A stretch of 64,000 bases of DNA from Latrodectus hesperus. Its lineage: Eukaryota; Arthropoda; Arachnida; Araneae; Theridiidae. The position numbers and the translations under genes were made by a program. The stretch lies in contig CM075860.1 of assembly GCA_037975125.1 (NCBI GenBank), positions 21,165,589 to 21,229,588 of the forward strand, given 5' to 3'. This document shows, piece after piece, positions 48,679 to 62,084 of this stretch. Under the pieces are notes generated by a model that worked only from the letters and a program-made list of their open reading frames with translations, was not told the DNA's origin and did not search any database. The first letter of the stretch is position 1, and each line of letters begins with the position of its first letter.

Positions 48679-50654
48679 AAACTTCTATTTAACTGTTAAT
48701 TTTTTTTAAAATTTTTTTCTACTGCTCACACATTACAAATATTAAGCTAAATTTCAATTCCTGCATTTGAAGATGTTTAAAAAACTTTTTGAAATGTTAA
48801 ATTATAAAAAAAAATTATTTTTATAATATTTTATAAAAGCTTATTTATAAGCAGCAAAATGGTTGTAGGTAAGGGTGTTAATCCATATATTATTTTGTAA
48901 TTAATGTAACAAACTAGAAGGAAATATTTATCCATGAAAAATAGTAATAAATAAATTCGTATGAGTTTCATCCAACAGCAGAAATTATGCATGTTTTCCC
49001 TTAACTCAATTAAAAAAATTATTACTGTGGTGGATTTTTGTAAATATTTTTATGGTTAATTGTGTTTCCTGGGATCTAGTTTTTATCACACATCCTATCT
49101 TGGCAATCTTTAAATTTCATTCAAAGTAAATATTGCAGTATAAGTATAAGCAAAGTAAATAATATCTGTATAGAAAATTATTCAAAAATGAAGAGATTTT
49201 TTCATCTTTCACTTTTATAACTTTTGGCCATAAAATCTTTAAGTTTAAATTATTTAAATTAGTTATAATAAACAGTGAAAGAATTTCCCCTCTACTTAAA
49301 TAATTCTTATATATACATGTACATTTTTGAATGCTTTCACCTAAATGGTTATAATTAGTTGAATAATGTTGCTAAGATTTTTGCTATTCGGAAACACGTG
49401 AATTTTTTGATCGATATGTTCATGCGTTTTATCAAATATTGGTTTATTTCTGACTCTGATGCCGAAGAAAACATTAAATGAAAGATGTAACATTTTTAAG
49501 ATGATATTTACACCTTTAAAATATTTAATAGTTCTTGAGTTCATGAAGTATTATAAGTAGAATATACTTACTTCTATACCTTAAAATTTACATAAAATTT
49601 TGCAGTATGTGTGTATAAAATGAAAGAATTTAAAGTTTAGTACATTATATTAAAAAAATGAACTATGCTTTGTTTTTAAATGAGTGTTAAATGTACCTGA
49701 TATATTTAGTTAGGCATTACATGCATAAAATTTCTAAAAATTAAAAAAAATATCAGAGAAATATTATTTTATTATTTTAGCAAAAGAAAGAAAATTTTTA
49801 GGAAGTACCCAAGCGTATTATTAATTAATGTTAATCAAAACTTATTTTATTTAATAATGAATACAAGTACAAGGATTATCATTAACTAAAAATGAATGAA
49901 GCTTCAAAGAGAAATAAGAAAAAATTACATCTTTGTTGTATATTTTACAGTTCATTAAATCTTCTATTTAGAAGACCGAATCATTTTGATTCGAATTCAA
50001 TTAGATGTTTCTTGATAGTTAATTTGCCTCCAGTCTGAATAACAAAACAAAAATCAAATATTTTAGTTTTTGCTTTACATTACTCAAAATTGTATTTATT
50101 ACTTAATTTTAGATATTTTTATAAAAAAAAAATGAGTTTGGTAGAAATTAAATTGCACAAAGAAATCTTCGTTTAATATTTTGCTAAAAACAAAGTGATA
50201 TTGGAATAAACTTTTATTTAGTGTTCAAAATTCTCAAAACTATCATAAAATGTTATGAAAAGACCTTGAATTTTTTAATACAATACTTTATTAACTTTAT
50301 TTTAACATCGATAATAATTAATTATTGTTTGTAATATTTTTAAATAAATACTAAAAAATAATCAAATTGCTATATAATATGATTTTATGAAGTTATAAAC
50401 ATTTATAAGAGTTCAACATTCATATTATAAAAAAAATTTCACATTCATATCATATAATTCAAAATGTATATTGAAAAAAGTTACGAGGCACTAAAAGAAT
50501 TGGAGTTCTGTTTAATCGCGTCTCTATTAATACAGTACTTACATACCATGTGTATTTTTTTATAAAAGTAATGGCCTAGAATGAGGAAAAAAATTATTGA
50601 TATGAAACTTGAATTCCGTATAGAATTTGTGATAGTAGCTAAAATAATCTTTAT
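48679..50654. other. AT-rich DNA, no gene seen
   Basis: A minus-strand frame of 67 codons at 49,341-49,544 has no recognisable motif and ordinary AT-rich codon use. I treat it as chance. No RNA gene or further module seen. Confidence 0.5.
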
Positions 50655-50825
50655 TAACGGCCGCTCTATGTGTAAGACGATTGCTAAGTTGCTAAACTTG
50701 TGCTTCAAGAACCAGATTGCGGAGGTTCAAAAACCAGTGACCATGAAAGTTCAAGCTTTCAGATTGTTAAATGATGATGATTGTGCTTTCTGATAATTAA
50801 TGATAAGGAAAAAAATCTGATAACA
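50655..50825 (+). repeat. tRNA-like module 48 (type 3)
   Basis: A-box-like ttgctaagttg at 50681 and B box ggttcaaaaacc at 50724, 43 nt apart. The head differs from types 1 and 2 (no 'ggataa'), but the tail is the common one: 'gttaaatgatgatgattg', 'ttctgataattaatgataag' and 'aatctgataac'. Confidence 0.65.
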
Positions 50826-52169
50826 AAATAATTTTCTTGAAAATTGCTTTATTTTATTGAAAGAATCTATTCATACCTTGAAAAGTATAAAAGGGAAATT
50901 TTTATAATTTAAAAAATATTTGGATGAAACATTTTTTCTATGAAAAAAATGAGGAAAATAATTATTTTCTTATGAATTTATTTACGCAAAAGTTTAAAAG
51001 AGACAAATATACAGAATAAATTTTCAATTTATATGGAAATAAAATAAACGATAATAAGAACTCAGTCTGAAAAAGTAAATCTTACTCCAGTATTCCTAAC
51101 TAGACAAATGTTGAGTTTTTCTTTTTTTAAATCACACACACATGTTATGTGATATCTTTTTGATGAATAACCTTATATATTGATTTAGGTTTCTAAGATA
51201 TTGATAGATATTGAAAGGGACTATATTTAACAATAGTTAAGTTTAAATTCACTTTAAATACATTAATTGTTGAATTTTTTTTAATTCACTGAATTAAAAA
51301 ATTAATGTTTATTGTCACTAGGAAATAAACTCACTGAATTAAACTTTATATACACAACTGAGTTATTGCAAAAATAATTCACAAGTGATTGTGAAATTTA
51401 ATGAGTACTTGAGAAAATACTTGACTATATATATATGGTCAAAATATTTTACTGTCTCTTGAAGTTAACTAAACTATAACAATTAATATGTTACTTGTAA
51501 ATATATGCTAATGTTGTTATTACTTAATTTAAAAAATTAATCATAAAATATTTCGCAGTGAAAAAATCAATTAAAAATTATTCAAATTGTATAAGATATT
51601 TTATTTAAAATAACATCTGTGTAAATAAAAAGATTTATCTCTTTTTGTAATTTTAAAAACAGAATTTTCAAGCCCTGATAACTATTTAAGCATTTTGCAT
51701 GTTTAATGTAAACACGTGAAGTCTGATGCGTATTAAGTAAATTAAACTTGTTATTTCGAAATGCAAACTGTAATAGACTTCAAATGCATTTGTGATCGCG
51801 TTCAATATTTTGTATAGTATATTTAATTTAATGTTATGTAAATTTAACATGCGTTCTAAAATAATTGCGTGAAATTTCCTTGAATAGCATTTAAATTAAT
51901 AAGATGCTTATATTTTTTAAGACCTTACACTCGTGTGCTTACGTAAATGCAATTCTACCACCTATTTTCAATAATTGGTACAGATTTCTTATGAATAACC
52001 AAAAATGTTTGAGTTTGTTTAGTGAAATTTATGAATGTGTAGTATTCAGATAAATTGTTCCTTTATAAAAAATGTAATCGAAATTTATAAAAGTGACTTA
52101 TCTGGAAATAAAACTACCCCGAAATGCAACTAGTAGCGTGAAGGTAAATAAATTTAATTAGTTTGCTCA
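50826..52169. other. AT-rich DNA, no gene seen
   Basis: No coding, RNA or repeat feature that I can support. A short (TATA)-rich run lies near 51,427. Confidence 0.5.
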
Positions 52170-52325
52170 AAAACGAAGCGTTAATTGCTTAGCTGTTAGG
52201 ATTTCACTTATAAATGCAGATAGCTTTAAGAGTGTCGAAATCCATCGTCGATGCTTGAGCTTTAAAATGTTGTATGATGATAGAATCACCGTTTGATTAT
52301 CGATGATAAGAAAACACATTCTAAT
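52170..52325 (+). repeat. tRNA-like module 49 (type 3), degraded
   Basis: 'ttaattgcttagctgttagg' at the A-box place. 'tgttgtatgatgatagaatc', 'ttatcgatgataagaaaaca' and 'cattctaatg' in the tail. Aligns best with module 50. Confidence 0.5.
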
Positions 52326-53277
52326 GAAATTTTTACCACAAATTAATTTACTTCATAAATATAATTCAGTTTTCACAGCAATTTAAAATGAAACATTAAA
52401 ATCAGAATTTATTTTACAAAGCTTTTTGAATGAAAAGTTCCAAACGCTTTGTAATCCTTATCATGTTTATTATGAAAATGATAAGGAATATTTTATTATG
52501 TAATGACTGACTGAATAAATTAAAAAGCTAAAAATTCACAAGGAAATATAAAGGATATTTATTATTTTCACACATTATTTACAAAAACTAGATTTTTAAC
52601 TTATCAGTTTTCATCGTTGATCAATAATTTTCAAATGAGGGAAAACTTAAATGAGGGTTTAATTTATAAGGAAAAAACAATATTGATTTTTTTTAATTTA
52701 AAGTTATTTTGCCGCATTTTATTGAGTGTACGAAATTTTTAAAAATGTCATGAATATTTAATAAAAATTGTCAATATTTAAAAATAATATTTATTATCAT
52801 TTCATAAAGAGATGATAAAATTGATCATTATTTGTATTTTTCTGAAAAATTCAGCAAAGTTCAAATTACTAGACAATTTGAATTTATGAAAATATCAGAT
52901 TTCATAAATTTCGCTGTTATTGAAAATGATTGATAGTCAAATTCCTGAACCAACTCTCTTTAAGCTGATATTTTACTCAAATTTTAAATTTTTGATAAAA
53001 AATTCGGCACTCGAATTAATTCAAAATAAATAGTGTGAAAATTGTAATAAATAACTAAGAGTTCGAGCTATTTTTTTGTTTAGTAAACTCTATTAATACA
53101 GTATATGCGTAAGCATAATATAGTATTTACTAAAGTTTTGTTTACTAAATTCATTAATAAAATATTTACATAACTAGTTACCTTTATAAATGGTCAAGAA
53201 TAAAGAAAATGATTGTTTTAAAACTTGAATTCAGTAGGAAATTTCAGGTTATAGCGTGAAAGAAAAAGTATTAACAG
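52326..53277 (+). repeat. Type-3 monomer DNA, diverged
   Basis: The last 300 bp ('tctattaatacagtat', 'aaacttgaattcagtagg') matches the DNA before module 48 (about 50,520-50,650). Earlier parts show only AT-rich sequence and a short 10-bp-arm hairpin near 52,456-52,486. Confidence 0.5.
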
Positions 53278-53440
53278 CCACTTTAACGACGAACTGGTTG
53301 CTTACTTGCTCAGGTTGTGCTTTCGAGAGCAGGATTCTCAAGGGATCAAAAGCCGATGAGTATACCTCGTTTTCAGGAATGTTAAATGATGAGGTTTTCA
53401 CCGTTTGAAAAATAATGATGAGAAAAAGTGTTCTGATAAC
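53278..53440 (+). repeat. tRNA-like module 50 (type 3)
   Basis: 'gttgcttacttgctcaggtt' at the A-box place, 'agggatcaaaagccgatgag' at the B-box place. Tail 'atgttaaatgatgaggtttt', 'aataatgatgagaaaaagtg' and 'ttctgataac'. Last clear module of the array. Confidence 0.6.
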
Positions 53441-53679
53441 ATTCTTGAAAATTATTTACTTCATTACAAAAGTTTAATGTTCATGATAGTGAAAAACATT
53501 TAGCATTTTATTTATTATTTTTTTACATGTAAAATTAATGAATGTATTTTATGATGAACTGATTAACTAAATTAAAATATACAAGTATACAAATAAAAAT
53601 ATTCGATTCATATATATAATAAAATGTATGTTAATATATATTCTTGGTTTCAATAGCAAATGTTCACCAGTACAATTAT

Positions 53680-53800
53680 GTATGTTTAATTATATTATAA
53701 TTATGTTATTATTATTGTGTAATTATGTTATTATTATTATTGTGTAATTATGTTATTATGTTATTATCATAGTTAATTATGTTATTATAATTATATACAA
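53680..53800. repeat. AT-rich minisatellite
   Basis: About four imperfect copies of a ~25-bp unit built on 'gtgtaattatgttattatta'. Confidence 0.75.
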
Positions 53801-54017
53801 TTTGAACACCGCTAAACTGTATTTAATGGTGATAGATTATCAACTTTACCATTACTAGTATGAAATTAATATAATAAAACGTTTCTTATTTAGTTTTTTT
53901 ATTTTAAATTTCTGGAATAGAAAATTAAAATGCTCATATTAAGGCGAGATTTATAAGGCAGTTCTTAATATAATATTCAAAAGTAATATTAATAAAAAAT
54001 TCTTATAGATATGAAAC

Positions 54018-54043
54018 ATAATAATAATAATAATAATAATAAA
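54018..54043. repeat. (AAT)n microsatellite
   Basis: Eight to nine ATA/AAT units in a row. Confidence 0.9.
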
Positions 54044-54944
54044 TGTTATTTTTAGCAATTGTTCACAAAAAATACCAATTAAGATTGAACAGATTTAGAA
54101 AAAATAATTCACTTATGAATAAATATTAATGATTGATTTGCATTCAAGATGCTTTCTTTATTAAGTACCTGCTTTTTGTAAGATGATTTATTTCGTGATT
54201 TAGACCTTTAAGATTCATATTAGGAGAGTAGTGTTTATTTCACATCCTGGTAATCACTAAAAAAAGAACTAAATTTTTCTTCTTTTACTTTGTTCTACTT
54301 TTTAGTAAGTTCGCAATAGAAAATTTGAAGTTACATCATTAGTATTAAATTTTTGATTTAAAAGATGAAAGTTGTTTGGTTACAACATGGAAAATATTTT
54401 AAATGGAATACGAAATATTAATAAATAATAATGTAATTTTTAATAATTTTTTTCAAAATATAAATCAAAAGTCACAGAATAATTTATCTGTAATAATTAT
54501 AACTCAAATTAATTGTGCAATATGATAGAAATTTAAATTGATTTCCATGGCACAGTTATTTTATCATACCCTCATTTTTAAGCGAATGATTTAAATTATT
54601 TAATGAGAAATCATGAAAATAATTGCTGGCATCCAAACATTTTTGATGAAAGTGGTACCTAAAGACATTCATTTAAAATTGAAGTTCATGTAACTAAAAT
54701 GAGAGAGCAATAAATTACAAAAATATAATTATATTTATAATTATGATAAAAATAAATTAATTTATGTATATAAGAAGTGTAAAAACAGCTAGATGATGTA
54801 TCACCAAAATATATTGCTAACTGTTAAAATTTCAACAGAATATAAGATAGAAAATAAAAAAGAAATTTATTGTACGTTATCAATATAACATGAAAAAAAT
54901 GTACAAGTGTTTTGGGTTAAGAAATGAGAGTAAAATTAATAGGA
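54044..54944. other. AT-rich DNA, no gene seen
   Basis: No feature that I can support apart from general AT richness. Confidence 0.5.
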
Positions 54945-55860
54945 ACAGTTTCCATCTCTGCCAATTAAAACGGTTCTTGCTCGTTACAACATGGAATCAA
55001 ACTGGATTTGGATGGAAGGAACGGGTATCTCATAACATATTTCTTCAGTTACATGTCCCTTTTTGTTTTCATGCTAACATAGAAATGTCTTCAATGGGTT
55101 TCAATGGGTCAATGACCAAATGCTTTCAATGGGTGAGAGATCTGGTGACCAATCAGACTTAGACATCTATGGAATACTTTTTGTATCAATGAAGAACATA
55201 ACCTAAACATATAACATGTTTTCTTGCATTATCTTGCTGAAAAATGATCTTTCGTAGATTTCGAAGTTAAGGTACAACCAGTGATCTTAACATGTAAGAA
55301 GTATTCCAAAAGTTGTTCAAAATAAAATCAATAATAGTTAGAAATATGTTAGCAGTAGTTACCCGTATAAATACACTAAGTTCCACATGGTCCTTATAAC
55401 GATACTTAATGCAACCAGGAGGATAGACATTCTTCTCATTGTTTCCCGACACATATAGCCATCAAAATACCATGCAAAGAATCAAGACTCATCTGAAAAG
55501 ACGACATTCATTATATCATTCCTGCATCCATCTTTGTCGTTGTGTGCACTAGAGTCCCCATCTATTTCTATACTACACTGTCAAGACCAATAGAAGCAAT
55601 GGCCATCTTTCCTGACAATCGATGCTGCTCCAAAGAACATTTTATTATACAAGTGGTTACTAAACGTGTTGCAAACAGGCTCTGTTCTTGATTACTGACC
55701 CATGGTGTGGTTGTATGGCATTGATATCGAATTTTACATCATATTTGCCTTTCGAGAATTAGTCATTGGAAACCAGCGAAATTTTACATGCTGACTGCTT
55801 GTATTTTGATTTTTATAAATAACAATATCACGGAATGATTATTCCCATTCTTAATAGGAT
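54945..55860 (-). pseudogene. Tc1/mariner-family transposase pseudogene
   Basis: Cut-and-paste DNA transposase, read on the minus strand with many frameshifts and stops. In order: a degraded helix-turn-helix region (about 55,860-55,560), QRQRWMQE then VVFSDES around 55,500 (first catalytic D), a middle part with CIKYRYKDHVELSVFIR (about 55,400), IIFQQDNARKHVI (second catalytic D, about 55,235), SDWSPDLSPIESIWSLTH (third acidic position, about 55,140), and the C-terminal IPVPSIQIQFDSML (about 55,000). All these blocks are hallmarks of Tc1-like transposases, which are typically about 340 residues, so the full length is represented. Terminal inverted repeats were not found. The plus-strand frame at 54,890-55,162 is its shadow. 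Confidence 0.88.
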
Positions 55861-55924
55861 GCGAATTTTTTTTCGTCAAACTCCAACAAGTGTTAAAAAA
55901 AATTTTTCTTCTTGCATAACATAA

Positions 55925-56176
55925 CATAATAATCATAACAAGATTATTTCAGAACACTCTCACCTTACTGAATGGTTTCCAAATGAGAAACCAACTGAAG
56001 TTCTTGAAGTGGCTGATATAAAGAACATCATCGTCACATTGTTTTTGCATTATGTGTCTTTCTTTTTAAATGAAATTTTTAGTCAGTGTAAGCTATCGGT
56101 AATATACCAAAAGACATTGAAAATTTTAGTAACCAAAGTGAGAATCGTGATTATTATCCTTCTCATACTCTTCTAA
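55925..56176 (+). other. Unexplained open stretch, 83 codons without ATG start
   Basis: Open from just after a stop at 55,922 to the stop at 56,174. The first 30 residues are of high complexity (SEHSHLTEWFPNEKPTEVLE), followed by hydrophobic AT-biased sequence. An AG that could be a splice acceptor (ttatttcag) lies at 55,952. No family recognised. It may be an exon relic, part of the adjacent transposon, or chance. Confidence 0.25.
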
Positions 56177-56280
56177 ACATGTTGTTCTAATCAACAAAAT
56201 TTTTTTCAATTTAATCACTGAACACCAAATTTTATTCATTTGCTTTACCTATCTAAATATCTTGGGATATTATGAACTAA

Positions 56281-56475
56281 ACTCTGTGGCACGACAGCCT
56301 ATATGGGATAAGGCTTACAGTGCCCATCTCTATTTTCTTGATCACAAGTCACTGGGGCGCAAAGCAAATGTCCCGATTAGGTGGTCAGCCTAACGTGAAA
56401 CTTTAGTGTTTTGTTCCCAAACATGCTCAGAACTCAGTTTAACGACCCATTGAAGGGATGAAAAGCGGAGAGTAA
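56281..56475. repeat. GC-richer interspersed fragment
   Basis: 'ctctgtggcacgacagccta' to 'gaagggatgaaaagcggaga'. Composition is unlike the flanks and there is no open frame. It looks like a decayed piece of a widespread arthropod repeat, but I cannot name it. Confidence 0.45.
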
Positions 56476-56766
56476 GAATATTATAATTAACTGAATTGTC
56501 AATATTTTTGTCATTGAGTGTGTCCATGAAATGTTGATATTGTACACATAATTTCATATTACTGTTTTAAACAGCATCTATAGTCAATAATAGAACTTTT
56601 TTTGAAAATATTTAATTACGTTTCTCAATTTTGAATAGAAATTTTTATAAATTTTACCATGCTAAAAGTTTTTAATTGAATTAATGCATTAAAATGCAAA
56701 TTTATAATTAAAGTATTTAATTTTATATATAAAATTTTCGAAGAATTATAGCGTATTTCTATTTGT

Positions 56767-57030
56767 CTACATATGAAAATGTTTCACCAAAGTTCGTTTA
56801 GCACACGTGGAAATGAAGATAGATTTTATGCAGTTAAAATAATGGTTAATGTGAAGTGTATTGGTTTTTAAGTGCTTAAATATAATTGCTGTTACTTTAT
56901 CTATAAAAATATTTCTCACCAAAGTGCGCTTAGCACACATTGTAATGAAGAAGATCAATATTTTTTTACCTTTAAAATTATGGTGATTGTAATACATTGC
57001 TGTTTAAGAGAGATTAATTGCAATTGTAAT
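56767..57030 (+). repeat. Two-copy ~131-bp tandem repeat
   Basis: 'tcaccaaagttcgtttagca' at 56,784 and 'tcaccaaagtgcgcttagca' at 56,915, each followed by 'cac..tg.aatgaag' and an AT-rich stretch with 'ttaaaat.atggt'. Short frames on both strands here follow from the duplication. Confidence 0.75.
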
Positions 57031-57357
57031 ATTAATATTTCAAAATATTACATAAATATGCGTACTTCCATTCTTCCTGACAATTTGTAGTCTCTTAAAG
57101 GCCAAGTTTTCACACGAGTACTAAATTGACAGGTATCTACATTTCTAAGTGAATTATGAATCATTATAAACATTCTTATAACTAAGGTGTGATATTCATA
57201 TTCACAAACTACCATAAGCCAGAGAGCTGATCATTATACTTTCGATTATAACTTCTGCAAATTAGTTTTTGATCCGACAGCACACTTTAATTAAAAATGT
57301 TGTTTTCATCTTTCTTCCTAAAATATTTTAAAATTAATGTGAATATACATAATATAC

Positions 57358-57363
<6 letters not shown>
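57031..57363. other. AT-rich DNA, nothing seen
   Basis: No supportable feature. Confidence 0.5.

Positions 57364-57451
<88 letters not shown>
57364..57451. repeat. (TA)n microsatellite
   Basis: Nearly pure TA. The I/Y-repeat frames on both strands across it are artefacts. Confidence 0.95.
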
Positions 57452-57455
<4 letters not shown>

Positions 57456-59416
57456 TTGCAATTAAACATGAAACTAGACACATATTAACAATTTTGGAGT
57501 GTAGTATTTGTATTTTAACTAAAAATGCAATTTACGAATAATGCGTCAATATTGAATCTACATTCTAATCGATTGTTCATTTTGTTGGCTAGAAATAAAA
57601 AGGATAAATTAAACAATTTTTTTTATTTTCTAGTCAAATTATTAAATCATTCTAAATATAAAAAAACCAGCACATTATATTGTATTTTTGTGAGCTATTT
57701 TCAAATAATACATAAATTACAAATGAAATAAAACTTATATTATTTAATTTATTCAAGAAATTGTTATTTGAGTTCTTTATGCTCCAAGTGTTTCCGTAAG
57801 AGCAGCATTTATCATTGTTTAGAACCATATTACAAACTCACAGAGCAATCAAATTATATATTAATATACAGGATGTCATACGGTCTTGTAAACCCATTAT
57901 TTATTTCTTCGCTTTTATGCATGTTGATTGGTAACTCATTTTTATAATCAATTAGACTTTCATTATTTTTCTTTATTTGAGTAGACTCGTCCACTAACTA
58001 TTAATGTGTTCATAAAGTAAAACACATGTACATTCTTTAGAAAATTACTCATCATCACAAATAGTTATAATGACTAGTTAAGGATTTAATTTGTTGCCAT
58101 AAACCATATGAAATATTAAGTTATGTAATTCAACGTGATGTTAACAATAGTTTTGGCTGTATATGAAGGAATAATATGAGTTTCTTATATTCGAATTGTT
58201 TTGGCTGCTAACAGAAATATTTATCAATACTCTTGAATTTAAAATTTTGAATGCTCGTATACAAGTCCTTAACAGTTTATTTCATTTTCGCTAATATTCT
58301 GAGCATTATCATCATTCTTAACTGTTATGTATTACAAATTTTATTTACAAGTATACTTTTTAACGATTTATTACTAATAGTTTTTATCAAATACACATTG
58401 TCTTTAACATAAATTTACTATTTTAAAAGAATGTTATCGGATCATACACAACAAAAAGCATGTACTTCATCAAGAAAACTGATATGTACAATAAATAGAA
58501 AGAAAACCTGCTTCTACTTATAACGTTTTAACATTCATGAGTATTTTAAGCGATTTGATAAAATTGTTAAACATTAATTTTTAAAGTATTTAGTTAACAA
58601 TAAAATCCGCTGATACCAATGATTATTTGTAGTCTGATAATTCTATTAAGCCATATGAAAATGTAGTTTTTACATAATTATGAAAATATGATACTTCAAA
58701 TATCATTTATGAAAATACTTTTAATCACTTTATCTGTTTTCCATCAAACACAAAATATAAAAATAAAATCATGGATAAAAATTAATAATGATATATGAAA
58801 ATATTTTCTGATTAACGTAAATTTCTTTGATATAATTTATTATAAAATTTATATAGAATAAAAATTTATTTGACTCACAAATTAGAACTTTATATTTTAA
58901 GATAATTTATGTAATTTCCTATATTTCAATGTCCGAATTAGTTTTTTGTAATTTGAAGGAACTCTAGCTGCTTTTACATATTACCCACATGGATTAACAT
59001 CATAACTAGAAATATAGCCCTTTTAATTAAAATGGTAAAAACACGCGAAACGCCAAGTTGTTAAGTCAATGATGGTCGTTAAATCTCTATTGTTAGAAAC
59101 AACATAACAACATTTGATGTTTTCTGATACATAATGTGAACAATGATAATTAATTCTTCTTTCTAATGCGGAGTGATATAAACATCAATCTGATAATGTA
59201 CTAAAAAAAATCAGCTATTACATGAAAAAAAATTAAACACATATGCTAAAACATTAAAGATCAATTATTTTCAACAGTTGTTATGATATTGATTTGTAAA
59301 GTGAGTAGGAAATACGCCAGTGCTGCCTGTAAAGAATGTTTGCTTGCCTACATATGTACAAAAAAATATCTTTCTTAACGAAACACGTTCAGTAAGTAGA
59401 AGAGACACTGCTAATT
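57452..59416. other. AT-rich DNA, no gene seen
   Basis: A 68-codon plus-strand frame at 57,525-57,731 shows no motif. A faint module-like tail at about 59,065-59,150 ('gttaagtcaatgatggtcgt', 'ttttctgatacataatgtga') may be an outlying relic of the array. Confidence 0.45.
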
Positions 59417-59426
59417 TATATATATA

Positions 59427-59520
<94 letters not shown>

Positions 59521-59521
59521 A
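59417..59521. repeat. (TA)n microsatellite
   Basis: About 100 bp of TA ending in (TATG)n, like the array at 21.7 kb. Confidence 0.95.
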
Positions 59522-60640
59522 TAGTAGTAATTTATATATTATTATTAATTTGAGTATGTATATATATTAGTAATCTGATTCGGTTCATATTATTGCATAT
59601 TTAATTCATGAAAAATTCATTAAAAAAATCTAATTTACTCATTGCACTTTTTTTCAACTGCTACGTAGATATCAGTAAGTTGTTTTTTTTTATTTTATTA
59701 GTCTCCGTTAGGTGAGAATTGTTATCCCTCCAGTGAATTAAGTTCAATACAAATTGACACGATAGTAAGTAGTTTTAGATTTTAATATTAGTGTGTGTTG
59801 CTTCTTATATAAGAAAAAATGAAAGAGTTGTAACATTAAAAATGGAAGTTGTCAGTGTAAAATCATCAAATAAGGAAGATTATGAACTGGATGAATTACT
59901 TATTAGCTGAAGGATGAGCTCTAAGAAACTATTTCGTATTTATTCAGATTCATAATGTGATCATACAGTAATGACAAAATTCAAACATAAAATTCGATTC
60001 AAGGAAAACTAAGTTGTTATCTTGCTAAATTGGACTGAAATGTTTATAAACATAATATAAAACTGGAGAAATAGAGGTATACAATACTGGAAAAATACAT
60101 TTGTAAATTTACCATGTCGAAGTCGTCAGAATTGCGATGTAAAATCATTTGGGGGCAAAGAAAACTGCCATAGAGGTATTTTATCAGTTGAAGACCCAAA
60201 TTGAAACTTTTTAAGAATATTTCGCAGTAATGTTTTAAGAGTATCTATTATATAAAATGAAAGAAATAGGAAGAAAGGTGACAGTGGATAGAAGCAAATT
60301 TCTATGACCACGTTAGGTTAAGTTTTATTTTCAAAAAAGAGGAAATGATGATATTTTAGTTTGCAGAATATGTTTTAATTAAAAATTTACCATATTTGAT
60401 ATTATCAGATAAGCAATAGATGAGTATGTGGCTATTTTTTGTAAAGTACAAGTTACTTTGTTGATTGATCATCATAGTCACTATGTTCATGAAAATAAAA
60501 TCGATCGATGGTGTATATATGTTGTAAAACCAACTCTATTCTCGCTTACGAAAGTCCTTACATAAAAGCATATAATACAAGAAGAAAATTAGTCTTTCTT
60601 CAGTAAGGGAATAAAAATAGCAAAATTCAAAAAGGTAGCT
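59522..60640. other. AT-rich DNA with weak coding-like traces
   Basis: Between about 59,840 and 60,200 the plus strand has broken runs such as MEVVSVKSSNKEDYELDELL and NTFVNLPCRSRQNCDVKSFG, separated by stops. They may be a very old transposon ORF. No family assigned. Confidence 0.3.
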
Positions 60641-60700
60641 GACTTGGCTGAACAGGTCAGTAGTCTTATGTCAGCAGATCGGAGGGCAACATCCCATGAA
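60641..60700 (+). repeat. Possible tRNA-derived SINE head, unrelated to the array
   Basis: 'cttggctgaacaggtcagta' (A-box-like) and 'ggagggcaacatccc' (B-box-like, about 40 nt on) in otherwise AT-rich DNA. A leucine- or serine-like tRNA relic is plausible. There is no acceptor-stem pairing, so it is not a functional tRNA gene. Confidence 0.4.
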
Positions 60701-62084
60701 AATTTTGCATTTAATTTTAATTTTCAAAAAGCTTTACTTATTTCAAAATTGATTATATTGGCAGTTTACTATAATCGAGATTTATAGGTTTATAGTTTTG
60801 TATGTCAAATATACGGCACGAATTCCTTTTGCTAGAAACTGTAGAATCTCGTGTGAGTCTCAGGAAAAATCTTCATACGTAATAAAATACATAAATAATT
60901 TTGTTAAAAATTTAAAATCTGCAAAGTAAAACTGCAAATATTTTGCTTCATCTTTTTACCCATTGCAGTTATCACCTTTGAAATTTAGAGTTAATTGAGG
61001 AAAACTTAAAAGATAAGTTCGTCCTCTTTACATTCAAAAAATCCTTCTGTACGCATGTGGATAGTAGCGGTTTTAATTCTTCTTTTATATGTATTCAGTT
61101 TCTCTGAAAATCATTACTTTACTTTCATCACAGCTTTCTATGGTTTACATTGTGCCTCATCTTAAATTTTTGCCTTGAAAATTTTCATGAAGAAATATTG
61201 AAGAATAATCTAATAAAACACTTATATTGATGTAACATAAATAGTCTTCAATGACATTACCATATGTAAGTATGTTTATTACTGTCATTTTTTTCAGTCA
61301 AATGAAAAAAAATCATTTACCAGTGCAGAATTTTTTGTTCTTCTAAAATACTTTCGAATAGGAATGCTTTTGTTGGCACTGTTTTCTCTTTTATAGATTT
61401 TCTTACAATTTTTTTTTTTAATTTTATCAAGAATTTATTTGTTGGAATTCCATTTTTTGACAAATTCTATCAAATTCTAGGTATCTGTCTACATTGAAAA
61501 GCAGATTTTAGACCATATAAGTAATTTTTTTTTCATTTTGGAATCTTTTTTTTCTCTGTATTTTTGTATAACAAAACTTATTTCTTTAACAATGAAATTG
61601 AAATTACAAGTCTGTTTTAAAATACATTGTCTGTTATAAAACAGAACCGAAGATTGTACTTTCAAACTAGAAGTCAAAAAGAAAAAACTGCATTTTGCTT
61701 ACTTTAAGTAATTTTTCTAACGTTTTTAATTTTCTGTTTCTTATTTCATAACATCAGGCACAGCAATTGGTTTAATTTAACTATTTTATTTATTTGTTTA
61801 CATAAAAGTTTCAATATCACCATTTTTATGCATTTCTTTATATTTTAAAACTTTCTATTTGCTATTTATTTGATATTGATATTCTTTTATCTTATTTTAT
61901 AGAGCTAAATACTTCACTGAAATTTAGAATAGGGATCAAAGAGATATTAAAGTTCCACGTTTAAAAAGTTTGTGAAAATTAAGTATATATAGTTACGTCT
62001 AAAATGCAAATTATTTCAGATGATGACCCAGTGATTGTCATTGGAAGAGCACAGAAACTGGAAACACGAATCAGTTTCCCATAT
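60701..62084. other. AT-rich DNA, no gene seen
   Basis: A stretch at about 61,541-61,590 ('tttctctgtatttttgtata', 'acaaaacttatttctttaa') recurs inside the RNase H pseudogene at about 62,530-62,578. Otherwise nothing. Confidence 0.5.

Noticed and set aside
49341..49544. 67-codon minus-strand frame as a small gene
   Set aside because: No domain, no splice context and no sign of a paralogue. Frames of this length are expected by chance in 64 kb.
53340..53400. Hammerhead-ribozyme-like 'cgatgagtatacctcg' in module 50
   Set aside because: The conserved CUGAUGA and GAAA core elements are not both present, and the other modules do not share the motif.
54890..55162. 90-codon plus-strand frame
   Set aside because: It is the complement of the C-terminal part of the Tc1-like transposase relic, whose conserved blocks are on the minus strand.
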